A stretch of 23,900 bases of DNA from JACCTH01 sp050741915 (lineage in GTDB: Bacteria; Actinomycetota; Acidimicrobiia; Spongiisociales; ZC4RG35): positions 1 to 23,900 of the forward strand of contig JBOGEX010000010.1 in NCBI GenBank assembly GCA_050741915.1, given 5' to 3'. A model generated the notes under the pieces. That model did not search any database. It saw only the letters and a list, made by a program, of their open reading frames with translations, and was not told the origin of the DNA. This document shows, in pieces, positions 1 to 6,333 of the stretch. Every line of letters begins with the position of its first letter. The first letter of the stretch is position 1. Both the position numbers and the translations under genes were made by a program.

Positions 1-3
1 GCT

Positions 4-810
4 ATGCAGGATCGGCTTTTCGCTGTGCCCAAGCCCAAGAAGCCGATCAAATACAAGGCTGTCACCGAGAGAGTGTGGACCGACCGCAAGGCTGAGATCA
101 TCGCCCGGTACCTCAGCCAGTTTCAGATGGTCACCCACCATGGCGTCTACATCGACGGTTTCGCCGGGATGCACGACAAGCCCACCAACTGGGCAGCTCG
201 CCTCGTACTAGAGATCCAGCCGCCCTGGCTGGGACCGTTCTACCTGATTGACAAGGACGCCACAAAGATCGAAGGCATGCACGAACTCGCCTCCGAACAT
301 GGACATCGGGGAGTGACCGTCATTCGAGGAGATTGCAACGTGGAGATCCCGAGGCTCCTCGCAAGCGGAGCCGTCACCTACAGGGACGCCTGTTTCGCGC
401 TACTCGACCAGTTCTCATTCCAATGCCACTGGGCAACCGTAAGAGCCCTCGCCACCCAACCCAAAGAGAAGTACAAGATCGAGCTCTTCTATTTCCTCGC
501 ACAGGGGTGGTTCGACCGATCAGTCGCCAAGTTGGGAGAGAAACGCGGTCGGCTCTGGTGGGGGAACGACGAATGGAAGCAACTTCGCCACATCGGAGGC
601 TGGGACCGCGCCCAAATCATGGCTCGCCGGTTTCAACGGGAGCTCGGTTACGAGTATGCGACTCCTTGGCCGATCTACGAGGAAGGAGAGGAAGGTCCAA
701 TCGCCTACTACATGATCCACGCCACCGATCACCGCCGCGGTGTAGAGCTGATGGAGAGTGCCTACCAACGGAAGGTCACCCCCATGATTCCGACCATCCC
801 GATGTTCTAG
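4..810 (+). CDS. tcmP: Three-Cys-motif partner protein (TcmP-like)
   Basis: This 268-residue protein matches the TcmP family, which is found beside DUF5131/Gp37-Gp68-type three-Cys proteins; its biochemical role is not established. The sequence resembles a SAM-methyltransferase-like Rossmann fold. A motif-I-like DGFAG lies at residues 51-55 after a beta strand (GVYI), an acidic LIDKD at 81-85, a GDCN at 109-112, and a motif-IV-like FALLDQF at 131-137. The C-terminal half is rich in aromatic and basic residues and has no motif I recognise. The partner gene, usually co-directional, is here on the opposite strand, and the two stop codons share the palindrome CTAG at 807-810. The ATG at position 4 is the first visible start. 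The frame is open to the window edge, so the true start could lie upstream. The family call is confident; a methyltransferase activity is inference only. Confidence 0.8.
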   Translation: MQDRLFAVPKPKKPIKYKAVTERVWTDRKAEIIARYLSQFQMVTHHGVYIDGFAGMHDKPTNWAARLVLEIQPPWLGPFYLIDKDATKIEGMHELASEHGHRGVTVIRGDCNVEIPRLLASGAVTYRDACFALLDQFSFQCHWATVRALATQPKEKYKIELFYFLAQGWFDRSVAKLGEKRGRLWWGNDEWKQLRHIGGWDRAQIMARRFQRELGYEYATPWPIYEEGEEGPIAYYMIHATDHRRGVELMESAYQRKVTPMIPTIPMF

Positions 811-1520
811 CCGGCAATCATCGGTATCTCATCCCAGGTTCGCTCGTCGAGTGTCCGGCCACCCGCTTTCGGCGTGTGGCCGCCCCACTGTTTGAAGAAG
901 AAGGGGATACCAGCCGTCGCCGACCGATCACGGAGATCCCGGATCCAATCAGTCAGAATCGGACGGTGACCCGGGCCCGATTCACCCCCGACGATCAACC
1001 AGCCGATACCGGTCAGGTCGAGAGACGGCAAGGGGCCAAGCAGCGGCTCGCATGAGAGAAACCGGATCGGCACGTCGACCTTGCGGAGATAGTCGGCCCG
1101 GAACGTATAACGGTCGGACTCGATAGATGTGCCCAACCAGATGTTGGCCGGTAGAGACCGCCCATCGAAATGGTGCAGAGCTCGCTGCGGCCGCTTCGTG
1201 AGCACTTGGAAGGTGTGCTGCGAGGCTCGAGTCATCACATCGAACAGGCGGGCGATGAACGAGTCGGGCACATCGGGATGGAATAGGTCGCTCATCGAGT
1301 TGACGAACACCACACGCGGCCGTTTCCATCGGAGAGGGTCTTCGATCTTGTCCTCGTGCAAGGTCACCGTGAAACCGTTGCTGTAGCGGGCGCTGCCCAT
1401 TGCCCGCAGTCGCAACGCGAGACGTTCGGCGTAGCAGTTATCGCAACCAGCGGAGACCCGGTCGCATCCAGTCACCGGATTCCATGTCTCTTCTGTCCAT
1501 TCGATTGCTGACTTGGCCAT
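807..1520 (-). CDS. DUF5131 family (phage Gp37/Gp68-like) three-Cys-motif protein
   Basis: This 237-residue protein has the family hallmarks. An N-terminal IEWTEETWNP (residues 6-15) leads into a CX6CX2C cluster (Cys19, Cys26, Cys29, in GCDRVSAGCDNCYAE), followed by FVNSMSDLFH, the LTKRP motif, WLGTSIE, FLSCEPLLGP, WLIVGGESG and FFFKQWGG. The spacing resembles a radical-SAM-like iron-sulfur cluster, but the cofactor and reaction of this family are not established. It is a frequent phage and genomic-island gene and is the known neighbour of TcmP, which lies tail to tail here. The start is the ATG at 1520 (MAKSAIEWTEETWNP). A weak purine-rich stretch (GAAAGG) lies about 12 nt upstream. Length is normal for the family, with no sign of truncation. 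Confidence 0.85.
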   Translation of the reverse strand: MAKSAIEWTEETWNPVTGCDRVSAGCDNCYAERLALRLRAMGSARYSNGFTVTLHEDKIEDPLRWKRPRVVFVNSMSDLFHPDVPDSFIARLFDVMTRASQHTFQVLTKRPQRALHHFDGRSLPANIWLGTSIESDRYTFRADYLRKVDVPIRFLSCEPLLGPLPSLDLTGIGWLIVGGESGPGHRPILTDWIRDLRDRSATAGIPFFFKQWGGHTPKAGGRTLDERTWDEIPMIAG

Positions 1521-1952
1521 CGGGGGGAGTTGCCTTTCAGCTGCGGGTCGATACTACGGAGAGATGCCGACATGAAAGCCGTCTCATGCGGTCTCGTCAT
1601 CGGGCCGCAGATCGGCCTCGCAAACAGTGCAGTAGCGATCGACCAGTAGATCGAGAGGCTGGCGACACCCATGCGGTGAGGTTCCAAGTGACCACCTCCC
1701 CACTACCCGCTCGGGATGGTCCACCACCAAGGGGTTGTTGAAGCCTTTGCGAAGTGGTGTCAAGGCGCCGTCCCGAGGCTCTTTGGAAGGTGGAACCCAT
1801 CGGGGTGCCGAGCGAAACGGGCCGCCCCGCTCAGGGCTGGCTTTTCGAACCCTGGGACGAAGTGGATCCGAGTTGGGTGTTGCGAGCCGTAGTCTATATT
1901 GTTATAGTGATAGATAGAGTGCTACAGTGTGATTCGGCCAAAGTGAGACTAG
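1521..1952. other. 432-bp divergent spacer with candidate small ORFs, no convincing gene
   Basis: This stretch separates the DUF5131 gene from the excisionase gene. Two overlapping minus-strand candidates exist. A 71-codon ORF (1472-1687) starts at TTG, is preceded by a good GGGGAGG site and has high third-position GC, but it has no recognisable family. A 47-codon ORF (1584-1727, GTG start) ends in a CTVC-containing acidic tail that could be a small metal-binding phage protein. On the plus strand, 1754 to about 1880 has coding-like codon use (WLFEPWDEVDPSW) but runs into the AT-rich promoter region, so it may be a gene remnant. None is certain. Confidence 0.4.
1889..1928 (+). promoter_or_regulatory. 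AT-rich promoter/operator before the excisionase gene
   Basis: An abrupt AT-rich block sits 25-64 nt before the excisionase start. It contains the perfect inverted repeat CTATA-TTGT-TATAG (1894-1907) and AGTG repeated at 1906, 1918 and 1926. TATAGT (1903-1908) or TACAGT (1923-1928) could serve as the -10 element. The dyad could be an operator for the excisionase itself or for an element repressor; that role is inference. Confidence 0.4.
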
Positions 1953-2174
1953 ATGGCCCAAGGCGACCAAGACAACAAGACCGCGAGAGCGGCCTACTCC
2001 GTAAAGGAGACGTGCGAACTCCTCGGCGTATCACGTTCAACGCTGTATCGCTTGATTGGGCAGCGCCTGCTTCGTCGAGTGCATCTCGGCCGGCGAACCC
2101 TGATTCCCGCTGAGGAAATCACCCGCCTGCTGGGACCAAACACTCCGGCGGATATCGCTTCATCGGCGTCCTAG
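1953..2174 (+). CDS. Excisionase/MerR-type helix-turn-helix DNA-binding protein
   Basis: This 73-residue protein contains an excisionase-family (AlpA/Xis-like, MerR-superfamily) winged-helix module at residues 14-60. YSVKETCELLGVSRSTLYRLI gives the helix-turn-helix, and VHLGRRTLIPAEEITRLL gives the wing and following helix. Proteins of this type direct excision by tyrosine recombinases or act as small transcriptional regulators on mobile elements. The ATG at 1953 has a weak AGTGAG upstream. In actinobacterial elements the integrase gene usually follows directly; here only about 180 bp of repeat-rich DNA separates it from tRNA-Ala, and no integrase remnant can be read. Its location suggests excisionase over a chromosomal regulator, but the latter is possible. 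Confidence 0.8.
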   Translation: MAQGDQDNKTARAAYSVKETCELLGVSRSTLYRLIGQRLLRRVHLGRRTLIPAEEITRLLGPNTPADIASSAS

Positions 2175-2255
2175 CCACTCAAGATGCGCTGACGATCCCA
2201 TGCGCGTATCAAACGGGGTCTCGTGAACCGCGGAGTCCGACCAAATCCGCACGAC

Positions 2256-2343
2256 TGGCACCCCAGGTGGCACCCCGCACGCGTTCCAAGGAAGTGCATG
2301 CACCAACCCGACACACCAAATCACCTGCAATTATCAGGTGATT
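2256..2343. repeat. Cluster of direct and inverted repeats between xis and tRNA-Ala
   Basis: The 176-bp gap between the excisionase gene and the tRNA holds three distinct repeats. TGGCACCCC occurs twice in tandem (2256-2264 and 2268-2276, 12-bp period). A 10-bp palindrome GTGCATGCAC lies at 2294-2303. A perfect 9-bp stem AATCACCTG/CAGGTGATT with a 7-nt loop lies at 2319-2343. No ORF of note is present. The arrangement resembles arm-type recombinase/excisionase sites beside a tRNA attachment site, which is inference. The 9-bp stem could instead end the tRNA transcript, but it lacks a U-tract. Confidence 0.5.
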
Positions 2344-2350
2344 CGTGGAG

Positions 2351-2423
<73 letters not shown>

Positions 2424-2490
2424 GACAGGCCTAAGGGTACCAGTGGGCTTGGCACGTATAAATCGTTGCCTGTGATTCTCTGGGCTGGAA

Positions 2491-2522
2491 CCGTCGTACA
2501 ACGACGGATAAAACCCAGGGTT
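2491..2522. terminator. Hairpin plus AACCCAGGGTT palindrome downstream of rsfS
   Basis: A perfect 7-bp hairpin CCGTCGT-ACA-ACGACGG (2491-2507) is followed at 2512-2522 by the palindrome AACCCAGGGTT, then CTTTTTT. It lies 3' of rsfS and 5' of tRNA-Ala, both on the minus strand. The T-run follows the palindrome on the plus strand; on the minus strand the palindrome runs into TTTTAT. It probably insulates the two units, but it is not a canonical rho-independent terminator for either. The palindrome is one of four copies in the window. Confidence 0.45.
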
Positions 2523-2535
2523 CTTTTTTCGGAGG

Positions 2536-2910
2536 TCAGCTCGAGATCGGCACCCACTCCAAGCGGGGGGCATCCCGCCACAAACGCTCTAGGTCGTAAT
2601 AGCTGCGGGGCTCCGGTTGGAAGATGTGAACCATGAAGTCCCCATAGTCCATCAAAACCCATTCGGCCTCTGGTAAGCCTTCGTCCCGTAGAGGTTCCCG
2701 ACCGTGCTCCTTCAGCAGTTCCTCCACCCGCTCACTCAGTGCCTGGACGTGGGGGCGGGAGGTCCCGGTGGCGATCACGAATACCTCGGTGATGATGAAA
2801 AGGTCTCCGACCTCGAGCAGCGTGATGTCGAGACCCTTCTTGTCGGCGATGGCATCGGCAGCCAGCCGGGCTGTTGTAACTGCGTCTACGGGAATGACCT
2901 CCTGCGTCAA
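2536..2910 (-). CDS. rsfS: Ribosome silencing factor RsfS (YbeB/Iojap family)
   Basis: This 124-residue protein is full length for RsfS, which binds ribosomal protein L14 and blocks subunit joining when nutrients are short. Characteristic segments are ARLAADAIADKKGLDITLLEV, the hydrophobic ITEVFVIATGTS, HVQALSERVEELLKEHG, and the C-terminal WVLMDYGDFMVHIFQPEPRSYYDLERLW. In many bacteria rsfS follows nadD directly; here an M28 peptidase gene and a CoA-binding gene intervene. The chosen start is TTG at 2910, because an in-frame TAA lies six codons upstream and no ATG or GTG fits the N-terminus. An AGGAGG sequence lies just inside the reading frame and has no usable start codon after it, so the start is less certain than the gene. 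Confidence 0.93.
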   Translation of the reverse strand: MTQEVIPVDAVTTARLAADAIADKKGLDITLLEVGDLFIITEVFVIATGTSRPHVQALSERVEELLKEHGREPLRDEGLPEAEWVLMDYGDFMVHIFQPEPRSYYDLERLWRDAPRLEWVPISS

Positions 2911-2928
2911 TCTGGTCCGGTGAGCTTA

Positions 2929-2964
2929 GGTCATGACCAGGACAACTCCTGAGCCTTTTATGGT
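2929..2964 (+). promoter_or_regulatory. Divergent promoter region with palindrome and -10 for a leaderless mRNA
   Basis: The 60-bp gap between rsfS (minus) and the CoA-binding gene (plus) contains the 10-bp palindrome GGTCATGACC (2929-2938). TATGGT (2959-2964), a TANNNT -10 hexamer, ends 6 nt before the GTG start at 2971. That spacing would place the transcription start at or next to the start codon. No Shine-Dalgarno sequence lies at a usable distance. Confidence 0.4.
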
Positions 2965-2970
2965 GAGCCC

Positions 2971-3375
2971 GTGCGCAAGGACTTCACCCCTCTGCTTTCG
3001 TCCTTCGAGACGCGAATCGCCGTCATTGGCGCTACCGACAACCTCGAGAAGTATGGGTCCATCATCTATCGCGACCTCAAGGCTCGGGGTTATCGATTGC
3101 TGGCGGTGAACCCCAGTCGCGACACCGTCGACGATGATCCGTGCTACCCGACGCTCCGCGATCTGCCTGAGCGGCCGGACATCATCGACTTCGTCGTTCC
3201 CGCCCATATTGGTCTGCAGGTCGCCCGCACTGCGGCCGCTCTGTCGATGAACAATGTGTGGCTGCAGCCGGGAGCCGAGAGCTCCGAGCTGATCGACTAT
3301 CTCGAAGGATCTGGGCTCGACTACGACTTTGACAGCTGCATCATGGTCAGCGCCCGCCACGCCCTTCGTCGCTGA
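2971..3375 (+). CDS. CoA-binding domain protein (YccU-like)
   Basis: This 134-residue protein is a stand-alone CoA_binding_2 Rossmann domain, related to the CoA-binding part of succinyl-CoA synthetase. RIAVIGATDNLEKYGSIIYR (residues 15-34) forms the first strand and nucleotide loop. LLAVNPS, CYPTLRDLPERPDIIDFVVPA, NVWLQPGAES and the terminal DSCIMV follow, all family signatures. It is a soluble cytosolic protein; the family's role is not firmly known, though CoA binding is expected. The start is GTG at 2971, because an in-frame TGA lies at 2950-2952 and no other start fits. It is probably translated from a leaderless message. It stands alone between divergent rsfS and the convergent M28 peptidase gene. 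Confidence 0.88.
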   Translation: MRKDFTPLLSSFETRIAVIGATDNLEKYGSIIYRDLKARGYRLLAVNPSRDTVDDDPCYPTLRDLPERPDIIDFVVPAHIGLQVARTAAALSMNNVWLQPGAESSELIDYLEGSGLDYDFDSCIMVSARHALRR

Positions 3376-3435
3376 CGCTACGAAGCCCAGGAGAACGCGG
3401 GGTCCTCCCGGACTTCGAAGCGTGATCTGTTACCT

Positions 3436-4995
3436 CTATTGGACTTCGAAGAAGCCTCCTCCTCCCGCGCCTGTTCCTTCAGGCCCTGCCGGCGGTGGCA
3501 GCGTGAAGTTGCCAGGCACCTTCTGGCCCACGACACCGTTCACGGTTTCGGTGGAGTAGGCGTAGGTCAAGACCGCCAGTGCAATCGCGTCCGTGTTGAC
3601 CCCGAGGGCATGCAGGCTCACGTTGTCGAATGTGTCGCAAGCAAGGTGATAACACGGATCGAATTGCGCACCGGTGGTACCACCCCAGATTGCCTGCTGC
3701 TCGGCAGTCTTGACTACCTCCGCGCCGGTGAAGAGCCCTCCGGCGGGGATCCCGTTGAGTATGAAGGCCTCGTAGTCGCTGCGACCACTGAACTCAGCAT
3801 CGTCGTAAGGCTCGCCGATGAGCGTGAAGTACGACTCGAACAAATCCTCGATCGCTATCGACCCATCAGGAACCGGCACCGGTGCCGGGAAGCCCGACTC
3901 GTCACCGTCGTAGATCATGAAGACGTAGTTGGAAGAGCCCACCATGTCGAAGTTGAGGTAGAGCGCGATCCGATCTAGCTCAGCCTGGTTTAACCCGGTG
4001 ACATATTCAGTGGAACCAATCAGGCCATCTTCCTCGGCTCCCCACCATGCAAACCGCAGGGTGTTCTCGGGCTTCAGCTTGCTGACTTGTTCAGCAACTT
4101 CGAGCATGGCGGCGGAGCCGCTCCCGTTGTCGTTGATGCCGGGTCCTGCTTGCACAGAATCGAGGTGTGCTCCCGCCATTACCACGTTGTCGTCGTTGTG
4201 GCCGGGAAGTTCTGCGATCACATTCACCTGCGGGCGAGACTCGGCGCGGGCGTCGATGAAAGCCGTCGATTCCGGCAGTGCCAACGACACACCCTGGGCA
4301 AAGGAAGCCCCCACCACCGGAATAGTCAACGGCTCTTGACCTTCGCCGGGTGAGGCATTGCCAATGATCAGCCCCTCGCGTTCGGGGGTATTGCCCTGAT
4401 TGAAAATGATGACTGCCTCGGCCCCGGCTTCCTGGGCGTTGAAGGCTTTGTCGTAGAAGAAGCACGTTCCCCGCTGGATCAGGGCTATATCGTTCGGACC
4501 GCTGAAGTCGAGTCCGGCGAAATCCGCCGCCTCGCAGGCACTGGTGCTGGCCCGCGGAGGAACCAGATTGATATCCACCGGGATGACAGGACCAGTCACC
4601 GAGCCGGTACCTGATCCGGAGAAAGTGCCCGACTCGTAGTCGGCTTCTAGTGGGGTGAGCTGCCGAAGAATCACTGGGAAGAAGAAGGTGTACGGGAACT
4701 CGTCTAGCGCCACGGTCCATCCGGCCGCCTCAAGGCGATCGACCACGTACTCGACACTGCCGGTGTAACCGCCAGTGCCGGCCGCTCGGATTCCGCCGTT
4801 GGCATCCGCGATCGCCTGAAAAGCCGCCTGATGCTCGCGGACTCCCTCCACCCTGACGCACTCGAGCAACTTCTCATAGGTGTTGTTCGTTCTGCTATCG
4901 CATGCGACGGACGCGGGTGCCGCCGTTGCTGGAACGGCCGCCAACACCAATAAGGCCGCCAAAAGCGCGGCCAATCCAATTCTGCGCTTGTCCAC
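3436..4995 (-). CDS. Secreted M28 family zinc aminopeptidase with PA domain
   Basis: This 519-residue protein starts with a Sec signal peptide (MDKRRIG, a hydrophobic run, ATAAPA; cleavage near residue 26), so it acts outside the cell. A protease-associated (PA) domain spans about residues 130-250 (DIALIQRGTCFFYDKAFNAQEAGA and IPVVGAS are typical). The M28 catalytic domain follows. Dinuclear zinc ligands and catalytic residues are visible: His277 (AGAHLDSV), bridging Asp289 (GINDNGSG), catalytic Glu321 and ligand Glu322 (WWGAEEDG), Asp350 (NFDMVGS) and His450 (CYHLACD). It resembles the Streptomyces-type leucyl aminopeptidases. The start is GTG at 4995 behind a strong GAGGAGGAG. The C-terminal tail is Pro/Gly rich. 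It is monocistronic, about 250 bp from nadD, and converges on the CoA-binding gene. Confidence 0.93.
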   Translation of the reverse strand: MDKRRIGLAALLAALLVLAAVPATAAPASVACDSRTNNTYEKLLECVRVEGVREHQAAFQAIADANGGIRAAGTGGYTGSVEYVVDRLEAAGWTVALDEFPYTFFFPVILRQLTPLEADYESGTFSGSGTGSVTGPVIPVDINLVPPRASTSACEAADFAGLDFSGPNDIALIQRGTCFFYDKAFNAQEAGAEAVIIFNQGNTPEREGLIIGNASPGEGQEPLTIPVVGASFAQGVSLALPESTAFIDARAESRPQVNVIAELPGHNDDNVVMAGAHLDSVQAGPGINDNGSGSAAMLEVAEQVSKLKPENTLRFAWWGAEEDGLIGSTEYVTGLNQAELDRIALYLNFDMVGSSNYVFMIYDGDESGFPAPVPVPDGSIAIEDLFESYFTLIGEPYDDAEFSGRSDYEAFILNGIPAGGLFTGAEVVKTAEQQAIWGGTTGAQFDPCYHLACDTFDNVSLHALGVNTDAIALAVLTYAYSTETVNGVVGQKVPGNFTLPPPAGPEGTGAGGGGFFEVQ

Positions 4996-5117
4996 TCCCT
5001 GCTCCTCCTCGTTGGTCGTGGGCGGGTCGACCGGCCCGCACCCTGAGCCGATAGTACCCGAGCCACGCAGGAGCCAAACTCAGACCTGCAGGCCGGGCGA
5101 CAAGTACAGACGTATGG

Positions 5118-5262
5118 GGTATCCGTTTAACTCCAGTTAGTGTGCTGAGAGTGACGATTGTTGAGCGGATCCCGCGGGCGGGGGTGGATTATCCAGCTAC
5201 CTGGCAGGCGTTTGATCCTCGTCAATCCCACGCACAGTGACGACTTGAGCTAACCGGATAGG
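5118..5262. repeat. Imperfect inverted repeats flanking a possible IS remnant
   Basis: The 16-bp sequence GGTATCCGTTTAACTC (5118-5133) is an imperfect inverted partner (12 of 16 positions) of GAGCTAACCGGATAGG (5247-5262). The pair encloses a short transposase-like reading frame. The right copy overlaps the last codons of nadD, so chance similarity is possible. The match was found by eye. Confidence 0.25.
5151..5240 (+). pseudogene. Possible N-terminal remnant of an IS1595-like transposase
   Basis: A 29-codon frame starting at GTG 5151 reads VTIVERIPRAGVDYPATWQ and ends soon after (FDPRQSHAQ). A short leader followed by a V-D-Y-P-x-T-W-x-x-F element is what I recall at the N-termini of actinobacterial IS1595/ISXO2-type transposases, where a Cys-rich zinc ribbon would follow; that part is absent. 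The frame lies in the otherwise empty gap between nadD and the M28 peptidase gene, between imperfect inverted repeats. It may be a solo IS end. It may equally be a chance short ORF. Confidence 0.3.
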
Positions 5263-5825
5263 CCATACAGACGTTCGGCTTCGATGTATTCGAAAACCGC
5301 CTCGGTCACCATGAAGCGGTAGCCGACCCCTGAGGCGACCCGTTGGCGAATGTCCGTGCCGCTGATAGCCACCGGCGCCATGTCGAGCCATAAGGCGGGG
5401 CCAATGGCGTCCTCTACTTCGGCCGGATCGATCCCCGGCCTCGGTAGCACCGCCACCTTGGCCCGGGTCATGACCTCCTCGGCCCGTTCCCAGCTCGGTA
5501 ACCCCCGGGCGGCATCGGCGCCGAGGATCAACCAGAGTTGCTCGTCGCCTGGGAATGAGGAGAGGGTGTCGGCGGTGAAGGTCCAGCCCTGCCGGTGCAC
5601 TTCCCGCTCGTCAGGCAGGAAGTATTCGACCCCGTCGGTGGCGCGCTTGGTCATCTCCCATCTTGTCGCGGCCGGACTGACCGAGTTGCTCGCCTTCTGC
5701 CAGGGTGAACCGGCAGGCATGAAAAGGACTCGATCCAAGCCGAGCTGGCGGTAGGCGACCTCCCCGGCCAGCAGATGGGCGATGTGGGGAGGATCGAAGG
5801 TCCCTCCCATCAGGCCGCTTGACAC
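5250..5825 (-). CDS. nadD: Nicotinate-nucleotide adenylyltransferase NadD
   Basis: NadD adenylates nicotinate mononucleotide to deamido-NAD in NAD synthesis. From GTG 5825 the protein has 191 residues, the normal size. The nucleotidyltransferase signature GGTFDPPHIAH is at residues 7-17 (the usual HxGH appears as HIAH). FMPAGSPWQK, LWLILGADAARGLPSWERAEE and the C-terminal ISGTDIRQRV (equivalent of ISSTxIR) follow. The GTG start gives the canonical N-terminus SSGLMGGTFDPPH and has TATGCT ending 7 nt upstream. ATG 5837, four codons earlier, is the alternative. The frame stays open further upstream to 5954, but that part overlaps the M23 gene and has no NadD homology. The 5' part lies inside the open frame of the upstream M23-domain gene. 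Confidence 0.93.
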   Translation of the reverse strand: MSSGLMGGTFDPPHIAHLLAGEVAYRQLGLDRVLFMPAGSPWQKASNSVSPAATRWEMTKRATDGVEYFLPDEREVHRQGWTFTADTLSSFPGDEQLWLILGADAARGLPSWERAEEVMTRAKVAVLPRPGIDPAEVEDAIGPALWLDMAPVAISGTDIRQRVASGVGYRFMVTEAVFEYIEAERLYGLSG

Positions 5826-6270
5826 GGAAGCGAGCATAGGAACGCGGTGGTGGAGGGAGTAGATAGAGCCGTTCCTCGCCGCCGGCACGGCAGAGGAGAA
5901 AGGGCATGGGGTCGGTGTAGCCGTCTCCGATCCGGACTGAGAAGTGAAGAGCAACCCTCCCGTGGGCCAAGCCGCTATACCCGATGATCTCTCCCGTTCT
6001 CACCGTCTCCCCGATCTTCACCGCAACCGCGCTCAGATAGGAAACCGACGAACGCAAATTGCCGCCATGGTCGACCGTGACCGTGAGCATCCCTGCCACG
6101 GAACCGGCAAACGTGATCGTTCCGTCCGCGGCGGCAGCGACTGGGCTCTCGGCGCGAGCGGCGAAGTCGATGCCATGGTGACCGGCATAGCGCCCTTCGG
6201 GGGCATAAGGAGAAACGACCGGTCCGGGCACGGGAGCCCGTAGGCAAAGAACGAGTAAAAGTCCGGTCAT
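5611..6270 (-). CDS. M23/LytM-domain protein, probably catalytically degenerate
   Basis: From ATG 6270, behind a strong GGAGGGG site, the frame gives 219 residues. A short hydrophobic N-terminus (MTGLLLVLCL) may be an export signal. The LytM fold spans about residues 25-125: HHGIDFAA (His31, Asp35), PVAAAADGTITFAG, VTVDHGG, VKIGETVRTGEIIGYSG and VALHFSVRIG (His109). The three zinc-ligand positions are kept. The two catalytic histidines are not: the usual Y-x-H-L is V-S-Y-L (Tyr78), and the first His of H-x-H is Ala107. That pattern is known from LytM regulators of the EnvC/NlpD type, which activate amidases without cutting peptidoglycan. Beyond about residue 140 the sequence is Arg/Pro rich and overlaps nadD by over 200 nt, so the real C-terminus may be shorter, or a frameshift may be present. 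Confidence 0.75.
   Translation of the reverse strand: MTGLLLVLCLRAPVPGPVVSPYAPEGRYAGHHGIDFAARAESPVAAAADGTITFAGSVAGMLTVTVDHGGNLRSSVSYLSAVAVKIGETVRTGEIIGYSGLAHGRVALHFSVRIGDGYTDPMPFLLCRAGGEERLYLLPPPPRSYARFRVKRPDGRDLRSSPHRPSAGRGGRLPPARLGSSPFHACRFTLAEGEQLGQSGRDKMGDDQARHRRGRILPA
5833..5838 (-). promoter_or_regulatory. Candidate -10 element (TATGCT) for nadD
   Basis: TATGCT on the minus strand ends 7 nt before GTG 5825. The start has no Shine-Dalgarno site, so leaderless transcription is a reasonable reading. It lies inside the 3' part of the M23-domain frame, so it could also be chance. Confidence 0.3.
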
Positions 6271-6333
6271 CTCCCCTCCAAAGTCAGGCTCTGGCGAACT
6301 TAACGCAGAACGAGGGGGCAGGGAAGGGTTTCG

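Noticed and set aside
333..1055. A 240-codon plus-strand open frame spanning the end of the TcmP-like gene and the DUF5131 gene
   Set aside because: It is Arg/Pro rich with no homology and overlaps two well-supported genes; it is an out-of-frame artefact of high GC.
5838..5954. Longer N-terminus for NadD up to 5954
   Set aside because: The extra residues overlap the M23-domain gene and NadD proteins begin just before GGTFDPPH, which fits GTG 5825.
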